DNA of 64,000 nt from Candidatus Cloacimonadota bacterium (GCA_023954715.1 JAGSHD010000015.1:59772-123771); one strand, 5' to 3'. Positions 39,320 to 49,874 are shown, counted from the first letter of the stretch. Numbers and translations: made by a program. Notes: a model not told the origin generated them from the letters alone.

Positions 39320-40366
39320 CTATGACGAGCTAGCTAATTTTTCAATCTCACTTACAAACTCATCTACATCATCTGTTGTGGTATCAAAGGAGCACATGAA
39401 ACGCACTGTATTATCTAACTCATCCCAAACATAATAAAAGAAGCCTAAATCCCATAGGATTTGATTCCAGGCTTTGGGTATATTTACAAAAACTGCGTTA
39501 GACTCTACTCTATACTTAATTGAAACACCTGAAATATCAGTAAGTTTTTGGGCTAAGTAATCTGCCATGTTATTAGAGTTAGTTGCGTTTTTAGTCCACA
39601 TGTCACTACTTAAAAAGTAATCAAATTGTGCCGCAATATATCGCATTTTAGAAAACAACTGTGACGACTGCTTACGGATATACTTTTTAAATCTAAAATC
39701 TGCGTGTTTTGCAAAAACAATCGCCTCTCCCATCATCAACCCATTTTTCGTCCCGCCAAAAGACAAAATATCAGCACCAGTTTTAACAAACATTTCATGA
39801 GCTGACATACCTGTTTTTACTAAGGCGTTACTAAACCTTGCTCCATCTATATGTAAAAACATATCATATTGTTTCGCAATATCAGATAAAGCTTTGATTT
39901 CATCAAAAGTATACACTGTACCCAACTCTGTAGCTTGAGTAATGGAAATCACCTTTGGTTGAACGTGGTGCTCAAAACCTATTGCATGAACCTCCCCCAA
40001 AATTTGCTGAGGAGTAATTTTTCCCTGATCATGAACCAAAGGAATCAGTTTTACGCCCGCTATTTTTTCTGGAGCTCCGCACTCATCTACATTGATATGG
40101 CTTAAGTTTGAGCACAATACACCATGAAAACTGTGACACATATTTTGTAAAGAAACAATATTTGCACCAGTGCCATTAAACACAAATTGTACATCCACCT
40201 TAGATTCAAAAAAGTCTTGAAATGTTTTTTTTGCTTTAGCTGAATAATCATCATCACCATAAGCAATCTGATGTCCAACATTTACACTTTTTATCGCCTC
40301 AAAAATTTCTGGGGAAACTCCAGAGTTATTGTCACTAGCAAATGTTTTTAGTCTGTTTTTTTTCAT
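39320..40366 (-). CDS. ltaE: Low-specificity L-threonine aldolase family
   Basis: 'FASDNNSGVSPEIFEAI', 'SITQATELGTVYTFDEIKAL', 'LHIDGARFSNALV', 'LSFGGTKNGLMMGEAIV'. Confidence 0.9.
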   Translation of the reverse strand: MKKNRLKTFASDNNSGVSPEIFEAIKSVNVGHQIAYGDDDYSAKAKKTFQDFFESKVDVQFVFNGTGANIVSLQNMCHSFHGVLCSNLSHINVDECGAPEKIAGVKLIPLVHDQGKITPQQILGEVHAIGFEHHVQPKVISITQATELGTVYTFDEIKALSDIAKQYDMFLHIDGARFSNALVKTGMSAHEMFVKTGADILSFGGTKNGLMMGEAIVFAKHADFRFKKYIRKQSSQLFSKMRYIAAQFDYFLSSDMWTKNATNSNNMADYLAQKLTDISGVSIKYRVESNAVFVNIPKAWNQILWDLGFFYYVWDELDNTVRFMCSFDTTTDDVDEFVSEIEKLASSS

Positions 40367-40388
40367 AAAAAGCCTTAGTTAAATAGAA

Positions 40389-41495
40389 TTAAACTTCATA
40401 CATGAGGTAAAAAATTCCTCCAAAAAACAACCCTACTAATAAATTTATTAATTTTACTTTTAAAAAGTCACTCCTAGAGTGGGCTAACAAAGGAATTAAA
40501 CCATGACCATCTTGCACAATAGAAGATGTTAAAATAATAGAAAAGCCTACTTTGTTTTCTAAGAATAAAGTTAAAAATATTAAATGTGGCCCTGACTCGG
40601 GAACCATACCCAACAATCCTGAGACAAACAATACTACCATAGGATGTTTAGTGATCAGCTCTTGAAGGTATTGCCATTCAAAGGTTAAGTGAATAATACT
40701 AAAAGCAGCTATAGTCCAAAGAAAGATTCTAGGCAGATGAGCTTTTACAATATGTTTTAAGAAGTGCTCTTGCAAAAAATGAGACGGGGACTCAATGATA
40801 ATGATTGAGCCAAAAACTAAAATTAAACCCAAAAAAACTTTTGCAAAGACACTGCTTTCGTGCCCTAATACACCTTCAATTTGTAGATAACAAAATGCAA
40901 TCAAAACAGCCAAAAGAGAGAAACGTAAGAAAAACTCCTTGCTCCAATCCGTTTTAATGCGAGATTTATCAAAAAACTTCCATGATTCTTCGCCATGATG
41001 TAACTCTAAATGACAGGGGTCTGAGTTTTGATCGCTCCCTAGAAGTAAATCAGTTAGCCATCCCACAAAAATTGATAAGAAAAAAAGCCCTAGTGTCATT
41101 TGAAAGGCTAACTCTGGAGCCCTAGCAAAAAACACATAAGCCTCATCTCCACTAGTTACAATCGCTGTAGTGACCAATGCTCCTAGTCCAATAAGACCAT
41201 GACTATAAAAAGTTACAACTATAAAAGTCCCAAAGCATCCTGGAGTAGCTCCTAGTAAAGCACATAAAATATATTGCTTCCATTTAGAGCCTTTAAACAC
41301 CCCTTCTAAATGACCTTTTGAGCGAACATGAAGATACTCTACTAATAGCATCATGAACAAAACCATTAAAGCGATAATAATGGAGTGCTCTAATATCTCT
41401 AATGCAGGTGAAAATATCTGATTAGATGCTTCAGAAGTATGCTGTAGATGATTATGGGCATCATGTAAATGATTGTGGTGATGTAGATCGTTCAT
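40389..41495 (-). CDS. ArsP_2-type 10-TM putative heavy-metal (manganese) exporter
   Basis: His-rich N-term; 'ALLGATPGCFGTFIVVTFYSHGLIGLGALVTTAIVTSGDEAYVFFARAP', 'GMVPESGPHLIFLTLF...SSIVQDGHGLIPLLAHSR'. Confidence 0.75.
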   Translation of the reverse strand: MNDLHHHNHLHDAHNHLQHTSEASNQIFSPALEILEHSIIIALMVLFMMLLVEYLHVRSKGHLEGVFKGSKWKQYILCALLGATPGCFGTFIVVTFYSHGLIGLGALVTTAIVTSGDEAYVFFARAPELAFQMTLGLFFLSIFVGWLTDLLLGSDQNSDPCHLELHHGEESWKFFDKSRIKTDWSKEFFLRFSLLAVLIAFCYLQIEGVLGHESSVFAKVFLGLILVFGSIIIIESPSHFLQEHFLKHIVKAHLPRIFLWTIAAFSIIHLTFEWQYLQELITKHPMVVLFVSGLLGMVPESGPHLIFLTLFLENKVGFSIILTSSIVQDGHGLIPLLAHSRSDFLKVKLINLLVGLFFGGIFYLMYEV

Positions 41496-41822
41496 GTTTA
41501 TAAATTGATAAAAGAGATTAAAGTCGAAATATACCTAATGCTACTTCATTTGTCCCTTTTCGGTTCATATCAAAACGAACAGCTTTATAATATTTAAATT
41601 CATAACCCCCGTGACAGCAAAAGAAGGACAAGCTGATCTATTTCTGAATTGCTCAAATAATACAATTTAAACTACTATTTGAGTATTCACACTTCTAAAT
41701 CTGTTTCATAAGTCTAAGCTAATACCGTCTATTTGCACTTGCTTTTTGCAGTACTAGCAAAAACTCACTAAAATCAAGTTAAAAATCCTCTGAAAATACC
41801 TATAATAAATGGTCTTGCACAC

Positions 41823-41852
41823 TTGACATTACTTATTTTTCACTGTTACAAT
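41823..41852 (+). promoter_or_regulatory. Sigma70-type promoter of candidate sRNA
   Basis: TTGACA (41823-41828), 18-bp spacer, TACAAT (41847-41852). Confidence 0.65.
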
Positions 41853-41859
41853 GTAAATG

Positions 41860-41946
41860 GATAGTTAATTCTACTCCACATAGTTGATCGTGATTTCTGG
41901 GTTCCCCCACCCCCCCATACCCAATGTCACGATCAACTTTTTTTTA
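41860..41946 (+). ncRNA. Candidate sRNA with 12-bp terminator stem and C-tract loop
   Basis: Promoter just upstream; AGTTGATCGTGA(882-893)/TCACGATCAACT(927-938) then T8; loop TTCCCCCACCCCCCCATACC. Confidence 0.65.
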
Positions 41947-41989
41947 TGTCTAAGTGTTTTACTCCCTTATATTTTTTGTTAAGATATTT

Positions 41990-42216
41990 GTAACTATTCA
42001 GCTATAATTTTTCAATTTATTCACAAAGGTTGATTACAAATAGGTTTTTGATCATTGTTATATTTTGCATTTACAGCTTTTGAAGTGTAGTGAACTACTC
42101 GAAAAAAGCTTTAGATACAAAAGATGATTATGAGCTAAACCGCATCATTAAAGAAAAAAATGCGAAAAAATTGTATGCTCTTCGCCTTTTATCGAAGAGA
42201 TAACCTGAATAATTAC
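41990..42216 (+). mobile_element. MITE-like element copy 3 (227 bp) with perfect 8-bp TSD AGATATTT
   Basis: GTAACTATTCAG.../...CTGAATAATTAC TIRs; AGATATTT immediately on both sides. Confidence 0.9.
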
Positions 42217-42302
42217 AGATATTTTTAATATAACAAATACGCTCTTACAATCATTCAACCATAGCAACGATATTTCAAGATCTAATTCTTAGGAGAGTTT
42301 CA

Positions 42303-44624
42303 TTGAAAGCTTCAACAAATAAAGACTCATCAAACAAAGATATTTTAGCCGTTGCCAAAGAAGAGCCATCCACATTAAAAACGAAACCTAGATGCACAAC
42401 AGCAGGAGGACTACCTGCTATCTTTTCAACCTTTAAGCAAATTAGGGCCGAAACAGGAGTCATTAAAGGAATTCAACTCTTGTTAAAAGCAAACCAAAGC
42501 TGTGGTTTTGACTGCCCTGGTTGCGCCTGGCCTGATCCAAAACATGATGATAAGGCTATAACAGAGTTTTGTGAAAATGGAGTCAAAGCTATTGCTGAAG
42601 AAGCAAGTTTCAAACGAGTTAACAAAGACTTTTTCAAACACTACTCTGTCGCAGAATTGAGCCACAAGTCAGATATTTGGTTAAGTAAACAAGGCCGCTT
42701 GACTGAACCAATGATATTAAAAGAAGGCTCTACCCACTATGAACCTATCTCCTGGGATGAAGCCTATAATTTGATAGCAAAGAAATTAAACTCCTTAAAT
42801 AATCCCGATGAAGCTATCTTTTATACTTCAGGAAGAGCCAGTAATGAAGCTGCATTTTTATACCAATTATTTGTAAGAGAATTTGGAACCAATAATCTAC
42901 CCGATTGCTCTAACTTGTGCCACGAATCTAGTGGTCAAGCTCTCATGGAAACAATTGGAATAGGAAAAGGCACAGTAACTCTAGAAGATTTCCCAAAAGC
43001 AGATCTTATAATTGTGTTTGGACAAAACCCTGCTACAAATCACCCTAGAATGCTCTCATCCTTAGAAGAAGCAAAACTCAATGGTACAAAAATTGTCAGT
43101 GTTAACCCATTGAATGAAGCTGGGTTAGACCGTTTCAAACACCCTCAGAATGTGCTTGGACTCTTTGGAAAGGGACAAAAAATAGCTAACTTAAAACTAA
43201 ATATTAAAATCAATGGAGATGCTGCTTTAATCAAAGGTACAATCAAGCTCATGCTAGATCAGGAGAAAATAGCCCCTGGCACTATTTTTAATCTAGAGTT
43301 TATAAAAAAATATACCCAAGGATTTGATGAATTTATCAGTCTAATAGAAAAAACCACGTGGGAGGATATCCTTAGTCAAACAGGTCTACAAATGCAACAA
43401 ATCGAAGAGTTTGCTAAACTCTGTATAAACTCAAACGCATCGATTGCCTGTTGGGCTATGGGTTTAACCCAGCATGAAAATGGGGTAGCGGCCATTCAAG
43501 AAATAGTCAATTTGTTGCTTCTTGGAGGACATTTGGGGCGAGAGGGCGCTGGTGTATGTCCTGTACGTGGTCACTCTAATGTACAGGGTGATCGAACCAT
43601 GGGAATTTGGGAAAAGCCCAGAGAGCAGTTTTTACAAAAGTTAGAACAAGAGTTCCAACTAAGCTTCAATCGAAAAAATGGATACAATGCAGTAGAAGCA
43701 ATTCAAGCCATGTTAGATAAAAAATCAAAGGTCTTTATAGCTTTAGGAGGCAACTTTTTATCTGCTGCTCCAGATACTCTAGCTACTGCACAAGCATTCA
43801 ACAATTGTAATTTAACTGTACAAATTTCTACAAAGCTCAACCGATCCCATTTAATTACTGGAAAAACTGGCCTCCTTCTTCCCTGTTTAGGCAGAACAGA
43901 TTTAGATCTTCAAAAAAATGTGAAACAATTTGTTACCGTAGAAAACTCAATGGGAATCGTACATCGATCTGCTGGTAACTTTACTCCACCTTCACAGCAC
44001 TTAAAAAGTGAAGTGGAGATTGTGAGTAAAATTGCCCAAGCCACTAAGAAAAATTCACCGATTCAATGGCAATGGCTTAGTGAAGACTACCACAGAATTA
44101 GAGACTCAATTTCACGAGTAATACCAGGTTTTGAAAACTATAATGAACGAGTGTATGACAAAGATGGCTTTGATCTCCCAAACCCACCTAAAGATAACCT
44201 TACTTTTACTACACCATCCAAAAAGGCCTGTTTCACCGCACATGATCTTCCTAAACTTAAAATAGAAAAAGATCAATTTATCATGATGACTATACGTACC
44301 CACGATCAGTTCAATACTACAATATATGGTATGGATGATAGATACAGAGGTATATTTAATGATCGAAGAGTAATCTTAGTTAATCCTGAAGATTTAAAAA
44401 ACTTAGGTTTAAAAAATAAAGATATCGTAGATATTACGAGCCATCACAAAGGTAAAACAAGAGAAGTAAAAAGGTTCACAGCAATTTTATACGATATACC
44501 AAAAGGTTGCGTTGCTACTTACTTCCCTGAAGCCAATCCATTGGTACCTTTAGATCAATATGCAAAAGGTAGTATGACCCCCTGTTATAAGTCTGTAATT
44601 GTTAGCTTTAAAGCTACTAGCTAG
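42303..44624 (+). CDS. FdhF/YdeP family molybdopterin oxidoreductase
   Basis: 'AGGLPAIFSTFKQIRAETGVIKGIQLLLKANQSCGFDCPGCAWPDPKHDDKAITEFCENGVKAIAEEA'; 'GREGAGVCPVRGHSNVQGDRTMGIWE'. Confidence 0.93.
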   Translation: MKASTNKDSSNKDILAVAKEEPSTLKTKPRCTTAGGLPAIFSTFKQIRAETGVIKGIQLLLKANQSCGFDCPGCAWPDPKHDDKAITEFCENGVKAIAEEASFKRVNKDFFKHYSVAELSHKSDIWLSKQGRLTEPMILKEGSTHYEPISWDEAYNLIAKKLNSLNNPDEAIFYTSGRASNEAAFLYQLFVREFGTNNLPDCSNLCHESSGQALMETIGIGKGTVTLEDFPKADLIIVFGQNPATNHPRMLSSLEEAKLNGTKIVSVNPLNEAGLDRFKHPQNVLGLFGKGQKIANLKLNIKINGDAALIKGTIKLMLDQEKIAPGTIFNLEFIKKYTQGFDEFISLIEKTTWEDILSQTGLQMQQIEEFAKLCINSNASIACWAMGLTQHENGVAAIQEIVNLLLLGGHLGREGAGVCPVRGHSNVQGDRTMGIWEKPREQFLQKLEQEFQLSFNRKNGYNAVEAIQAMLDKKSKVFIALGGNFLSAAPDTLATAQAFNNCNLTVQISTKLNRSHLITGKTGLLLPCLGRTDLDLQKNVKQFVTVENSMGIVHRSAGNFTPPSQHLKSEVEIVSKIAQATKKNSPIQWQWLSEDYHRIRDSISRVIPGFENYNERVYDKDGFDLPNPPKDNLTFTTPSKKACFTAHDLPKLKIEKDQFIMMTIRTHDQFNTTIYGMDDRYRGIFNDRRVILVNPEDLKNLGLKNKDIVDITSHHKGKTREVKRFTAILYDIPKGCVATYFPEANPLVPLDQYAKGSMTPCYKSVIVSFKATS

Positions 44625-44817
44625 CATCAAAGCTAACAAAGCTTTTCACTTATTTTCAAAAAGTTAGTAGCATTGACTGACCTGTGACTAAATTATAGAA
44701 CCATTTTTAACCTCCAGATTAGATCACAACTTGTATATATTAAAAATTAAGATAACATTCGCTATCAAAATCTATTGATGTTTAATAGACTATTTTTTAA
44801 TAACTGGAGACTTTACA

Positions 44818-46008
44818 ATGAATTTAAACATGAGTAAAATAATTATTTACACCCTATTAAGCACTCTGTTGATCACACAATCAGAATGTAAAAAACACAG
44901 CTATAACACCTATGAAACAATGAAAAAAGCTTCTTTCCAACGAAGTTCGTCTTTCAAAAATAATCAAGGAAAACTTCTATTTTTTGGAATGAAAGAATGG
45001 TTTACCAACGGTCAAGATCAAATTTTTCTGTATATCAAAGATGATAATAATTGGACGAAAATCAAAACTTTTGATCGATTTGATCTCATCAAAAATGGAG
45101 AAAGACTTCCAGAAGGACCAGAAGATGGGGGTGGAACAACAATAAGGAAACGACCGGCTATATTAAGCACTTACTTCGAACTATTTGATTACCCAGCTGG
45201 TACCTACACTTTTGGTCTAACATATAGAGACAAAGGTGTTGTGAACGAAAAGTTCTTAAGCGACTTCTATGTAGTTTTCGAAGACTTTGAAGTCAAGTCT
45301 GGAAAGATCAATTTAATAAGTAAAATGTGGAATGAAGCACATACTATTAAAAACTGGCTGCCAAATAGTAACGACTATTTAAAAGTTTTTCACACATACT
45401 TTCATAAGCTACTTCCACACATAGCAAATCCTCTTCCTGTAGAGAGCCCAGAACACTCGATCAAAATTAGTTTTGACATGGATTACAAAGAGAAAAGTAT
45501 TTTAGCTGTACCCAGAGTCTATCTAACAAGTGTTCAACTGATTGAAGATGGCAATAAAGAAATAAATGGTCAAGTAGTCTATTCTAGGATTTCAACTCAT
45601 GGTTCAAATAACCCATTCATTGGTAGGTTTGTTAAGAAATTTACTCATATATATTATGACACCTATTTTAATAAAAGCTCGCTGCTCTCGAATAAGTGCT
45701 ATGACCTAAAAATCAAAGGTTATATGATGTGGGATAAAGACGGTCGAAGAGACGAAGAAAAAGAAAAAACTTATTTTGACAATGATGGAGAGTTTACTTA
45801 CAAAAAAGCCTACTGTACGAATGCCACTAAAACAAATGATATCACCTTAAAGATTAATCGAACCAAGCATCAAACCTGGGAGCTGACTGGCTCAAAGAAA
45901 AGTAAAAAAAAGAGAGTAATAAAAAAGAAAAAAGTATCGAAACCAATAACAAAAAAGAAATCTACTTATGACCCTAATTGGTGGAGAAAACTAAAAAAAG
46001 ACAAATAA
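44818..46008 (+). CDS. Hypothetical exported protein with Lys-rich C-terminus
   Basis: N-terminal signal peptide-like segment, SD-like TGGAG upstream, 396 aa; terminator follows. Confidence 0.6.
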   Translation: MNLNMSKIIIYTLLSTLLITQSECKKHSYNTYETMKKASFQRSSSFKNNQGKLLFFGMKEWFTNGQDQIFLYIKDDNNWTKIKTFDRFDLIKNGERLPEGPEDGGGTTIRKRPAILSTYFELFDYPAGTYTFGLTYRDKGVVNEKFLSDFYVVFEDFEVKSGKINLISKMWNEAHTIKNWLPNSNDYLKVFHTYFHKLLPHIANPLPVESPEHSIKISFDMDYKEKSILAVPRVYLTSVQLIEDGNKEINGQVVYSRISTHGSNNPFIGRFVKKFTHIYYDTYFNKSSLLSNKCYDLKIKGYMMWDKDGRRDEEKEKTYFDNDGEFTYKKAYCTNATKTNDITLKINRTKHQTWELTGSKKSKKKRVIKKKKVSKPITKKKSTYDPNWWRKLKKDK

Positions 46009-46040
46009 GTCAGTTTAGATTTACATCTTATAACATTAAC

Positions 46041-46074
46041 TCCCCACTGATATACATTGGTGGGGAATTTTTTG
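46041..46074 (+). terminator. Rho-independent terminator
   Basis: TCCCCAC...GTGGGGA then T6. Confidence 0.8.
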
Positions 46075-46079
46075 CTTCA

Positions 46080-46256
46080 TCAAGCCTTAAAATCAAAATT
46101 ATGACCTAAGTGATCACTTTTTACAGAAGCAGAAGCTTCTTTGACAGCTGATGCTTTTTGTTCTTGAGTTTTAAGGTCGTCGCCTATATTGGTTTTAGCT
46201 ACTTTTGGTGAGTTTAGATTTGATTGAACTTTTGGTGTATTTGAGTGTACATGCAT
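46080..46256 (-). CDS. Small protein MHVHSNTPKV... (58 aa; start shortened from ORF track)
   Basis: Strong SD ATGGAGGTAATC immediately before ATG (MHVHSN). Confidence 0.55.
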   Translation of the reverse strand: MHVHSNTPKVQSNLNSPKVAKTNIGDDLKTQEQKASAVKEASASVKSDHLGHNFDFKA

Positions 46257-46328
46257 GATTACCTCCATGCAATATTTATGTTTATATGGAAGTTAGTCTG
46301 CATCTGCTCTATATCCTTACAAATATTT

Positions 46329-47144
46329 TTACTTTAACCGTCCACTAATTTTTGGGCGATATTTAGTCTCCAAGTGTTCACCTAAAACTTGAAAGCAAAA
46401 TACAGTTAGTGCAATTGCAGTAGCCGGATATAAAGACACTAAAAAGTTTGCTCCAATAAACTGCTTACCACCATAAACCATTGCTCCCCATGACAGAGCA
46501 TCTTCTCCCCCACCTAACCCTAAAAAGTTTAAAGTAGACTCTGCTAAAATCATCATTCCTGTTCTTAGGCTAAATAAAATAATCAAAGGAGAGATTACGT
46601 TTGGCAATATATGCTTGAAGAATATTCTAAAGTCAGACGCCCCCAAAGAATAGGCTACTAATACAAAGTCTCTATTTTTTATTTCTAACAAGTAAGCCCG
46701 TATCAGCCTACCATTTGCAGCCCATCCAGACAGTACTAACGCAGTAACGATGGTTAAAAATCCACCGTCACTCCTTGCTGAAATCAATATAGCAAGTAAC
46801 AAGGGAGGAAAAATTTGAAAGGTATCTACAATTTGTAAATATACATTATTAATAAAGTCTCCTCGAAACAAGACATATCCAGACAGCAGTAAAGGTATTA
46901 GCAAAGTTAAAAAACTCACTAACATACCAGAGAGGATAGTATACCGAGTTGCAAATATTAATCGAGACCAAATATCGCGACCTAACCAGTCACAACCTAA
47001 AATATGTTCACTATTTGCCTCTAGAAGGATTAAATCCAAGTTTTGAAGTGATGGGTCCTGTGCAGTAAACAAATTAGGAGCTATTGCAACTAATATCAAT
47101 AGAATCAAAAAGAAAAAACTAAATATAAATAAAAACTTTTTCAT
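46329..47144 (-). CDS. Oligopeptide/dipeptide ABC transporter permease (OppC/DppC-like)
   Basis: 'ILGCDWLGRDIWSRLIFATRYT', 'AYSLGASDFRIFFKHILPNVISPLII', 'ESTLNFLGLGGGEDALSWGAMV'. Confidence 0.9.
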   Translation of the reverse strand: MKKFLFIFSFFFLILLILVAIAPNLFTAQDPSLQNLDLILLEANSEHILGCDWLGRDIWSRLIFATRYTILSGMLVSFLTLLIPLLLSGYVLFRGDFINNVYLQIVDTFQIFPPLLLAILISARSDGGFLTIVTALVLSGWAANGRLIRAYLLEIKNRDFVLVAYSLGASDFRIFFKHILPNVISPLIILFSLRTGMMILAESTLNFLGLGGGEDALSWGAMVYGGKQFIGANFLVSLYPATAIALTVFCFQVLGEHLETKYRPKISGRLK

Positions 47145-47145
47145 T

Positions 47146-48066
47146 TCAGTTTTCTTCTTTGAGTCTAGGATCTATCCAAGAGTATGTTAAATCTAAGATT
47201 AGGTTTATAAAAATTACGAATAGACAAGTAACGTATACTGTAGCTAAGATTATATTATAATCTCTTGAGTTAATACCCTGTAAGATATAAGTCCCTATTC
47301 CTTTATAAGAAAAAATAGTCTCTGCAACTACAGCTCCCGTCATTAACTGAGAAAACTCTAGCGCTATAATTGTAACAATAGGAATCAAGGCATTGCGTAA
47401 TGCGTGATGAATCAATACATAATTAGGTGATAACCCCTTAGACATTGCCACTTGTACAAACGGGGACTGTAAGGCCTCTTCTATTCGAGATTGAACTAAT
47501 CGCTGTAAGAAAGCTGCTGGACGTAAACCAATGGTAAAAGCAGGCAATATCAAATGAACAAAAGTATCACTACCAGAGGCTGGGAGTATCGATAACTGTA
47601 ATGAAAAAACAATCATCAAAACTAGGCCAAACCAAAATACAGGTGTAGACATAAACATTGCTGTTATCAATTTGAATAATTGATCTAAAAACGAGCCTGA
47701 AAAAAGAGCTCCTAACAATCCTAAACCAAGCCCTAATGATAGAAATATAATCACTGCAAATACAGTCAACTGAAAGGTATTATAAACTCTAATTGCTATT
47801 TCATCATTAATATTTTCGCCAGTTATCTTACTTTTTCCAAAGTCAAACAACAGCAACTTTTTACCATAAGACAGAAATTGCTGAACGTTGAACACTGAAA
47901 TTTTTTCAGATTTTAGTTTTATATTTAGCTCTTCTTGAGAAATCCCTTTATCGTACTTGGAAAATATAGGGTTTCCAGGAATAGATGCCATTACAAAATA
48001 AGTCAGAATTACCACACCAACCACAGTGCTTAAAACTCGAAGTAATGGCTTGTATAACAAACGCAT
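47146..48066 (-). CDS. Oligopeptide/dipeptide ABC transporter permease (OppB/DppB-like)
   Basis: 'AMSKGLSPNYVLIHHALRNALIPIVTIIALEFSQLMTGAVVAETIFSYKGIGTYILQGINSRDYNIILA'. Confidence 0.9.
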   Translation of the reverse strand: MRLLYKPLLRVLSTVVGVVILTYFVMASIPGNPIFSKYDKGISQEELNIKLKSEKISVFNVQQFLSYGKKLLLFDFGKSKITGENINDEIAIRVYNTFQLTVFAVIIFLSLGLGLGLLGALFSGSFLDQLFKLITAMFMSTPVFWFGLVLMIVFSLQLSILPASGSDTFVHLILPAFTIGLRPAAFLQRLVQSRIEEALQSPFVQVAMSKGLSPNYVLIHHALRNALIPIVTIIALEFSQLMTGAVVAETIFSYKGIGTYILQGINSRDYNIILATVYVTCLFVIFINLILDLTYSWIDPRLKEEN

Positions 48067-48071
48067 AAGGC

Positions 48072-49874
48072 TTATTTTTCAGATATATCAAGTACAGCCA
48101 TAAAAGCTTCTTGAGGAACTTCTACGCTTCCGATCATTTTCATACGTTTTTTACCCTTCTTTTGCTTTTGAAGGAGCTTTTTCTTACGGGAGATATCTCC
48201 ACCATAACATTTAGCTAAAACGTTTTTACGAAGGGCTTTAACGCTTGTTCTTGAGATTACTCTAGATCCAATCATAGCCTGTATAGCAACTTCAAATTGA
48301 TGTCTTGGAATTAAATCTTTTAAACGAACTGTCAGCTCTCGACCACGATAAAAAGCCTTATCTTTAGGTACAATCATTGTAAAAGCATCCACAGCGTCTC
48401 CACCGATGGCGATTTCCATTTTAACTAACTGTCCCCGTTTATACTCAGAAAAATCATACTCAACCGAAGCATAACCTTGAGTACAGGACTTTAAGCGATC
48501 ATAAAAATCAACGATCATTTCACTCAAAGGCATAGAATATTTTAAGATTACTCGCGTTTTATCCAAATACTCCATATCAGAGTAAGTTGCTCGCTTTTCT
48601 TCACATAGAGACATTACAGATCCTGTATACTCTTTAGGCATATAGATGCTCATATCAATATATGGCTCTTCAATGTATTCAAATAAGTTTGGCTCTGGTA
48701 GTTTTGATGGATTGTCTATATCAATGACATCTCCTGATACCATGTGAACTCTATAAACTACAGATGGTGCAGTAGCAACTAAATCTAAATCAAACTCTCT
48801 CTCTAATCGATCTTGAATCACATCCGAATGAAGCAATCCCAAAAAACCACAACGAAAACCAAAACCAAGTGCTACTGATGTATCTGGCTCATAAGAAATA
48901 GATGAGTCATTTAATTGCATTTTTTCAAGAGCAGCTTTTAGGTCTTCGTAATCATCAGATGACACAGGATACAAACCACAATAAACCATTTGTTTTACTG
49001 GCTTGAACCCCTTTAAGGGCTCAATACATGGAGACTCAGCCGATGTTACTGTATCTCCAATAGAGACCTCTCCTAAAGATTTAATAGATGCTGTAAAATA
49101 GCCTACTTGCCCACCCATCAAAGAGTCAACTTTTGACTCAGCGGGAGTAAAGACCCCTAGCTCTGCAACATCAAAGGTATTGCCAGTAGCCATCATTTTA
49201 ATTTTGCTACCCTTTTTTATCTCACCATCAAACACTCTGATGTAGATGATTACTCCTCGATAAGACTCAAACTTAGCGTCAAACACTAAAGCCTTTAATG
49301 GAGCATCCTCAACAACCTCTGGTGGAGGGAAAGCTTCGTGGATTTTTTCTAATAAATCATCAATACCAATCCCATTTTTTGCAGAAATCGGGACTACATC
49401 TGCCGCATCTATACCTAAAACTTCTTCGATTTCTTCTGCAACTTCATCAGGTCTTGCTGCTGGTAAATCAATTTTATTTACTACGGGTAAAATATCTAAG
49501 TCATTATCTAAAGCCAAATACATATTTGCCATAGTTTGAGACTCTAAGCCTTGAGCTGCATCTACCACTAAAATTGCTCCGTCACAAGCTGCTAATGCTC
49601 TAGAGACTTCATAAGTGAAATCAACGTGACCAGGAGTATCAATTAAATAGTAATAATACGTTTCTCCATTTTTAGCTTTATATAAACATTCAACTGCTTG
49701 AGATTTAATAGTAATGCCACGTTCTCTTTCAATATCCATTGAATCTAAAAGCTGCTCTTTCATTAGACGATCAGCTACTGTGCCTGTAGAATTCATAATT
49801 CTGTCAGCTAAGGTAGATTTACCATGATCAATGTGCGCTATAATTGAAAAAATTCTTATATTTTCTTGTTTCAT
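48072..49874 (-). CDS. lepA: Elongation factor 4 (LepA); start re-assigned to MKQENIRIF
   Basis: '[22 protein letters not shown]', '[16 protein letters not shown]', C-term '[25 protein letters not shown]'. Confidence 0.97.
   Translation of the reverse strand: MKQENIRIFSIIAHIDHGKSTLADRIMNSTGTVADRLMKEQLLDSMDIERERGITIKSQAVECLYKAKNGETYYYYLIDTPGHVDFTYEVSRALAACDGAILVVDAAQGLESQTMANMYLALDNDLDILPVVNKIDLPAARPDEVAEEIEEVLGIDAADVVPISAKNGIGIDDLLEKIHEAFPPPEVVEDAPLKALVFDAKFESYRGVIIYIRVFDGEIKKGSKIKMMATGNTFDVAELGVFTPAESKVDSLMGGQVGYFTASIKSLGEVSIGDTVTSAESPCIEPLKGFKPVKQMVYCGLYPVSSDDYEDLKAALEKMQLNDSSISYEPDTSVALGFGFRCGFLGLLHSDVIQDRLEREFDLDLVATAPSVVYRVHMVSGDVIDIDNPSKLPEPNLFEYIEEPYIDMSIYMPKEYTGSVMSLCEEKRATYSDMEYLDKTRVILKYSMPLSEMIVDFYDRLKSCTQGYASVEYDFSEYKRGQLVKMEIAIGGDAVDAFTMIVPKDKAFYRGRELTVRLKDLIPRHQFEVAIQAMIGSRVISRTSVKALRKNVLAKCYGGDISRKKKLLQKQKKGKKRMKMIGSVEVPQEAFMAVLDISEK

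Noticed and set aside
41990-42216. Interpretation of the GTAA-ended repeat as a structured regulatory RNA
   Set aside because: The exact 8-bp flanking duplication and TIRs at all three copies favour a transposed element over a conserved RNA gene.
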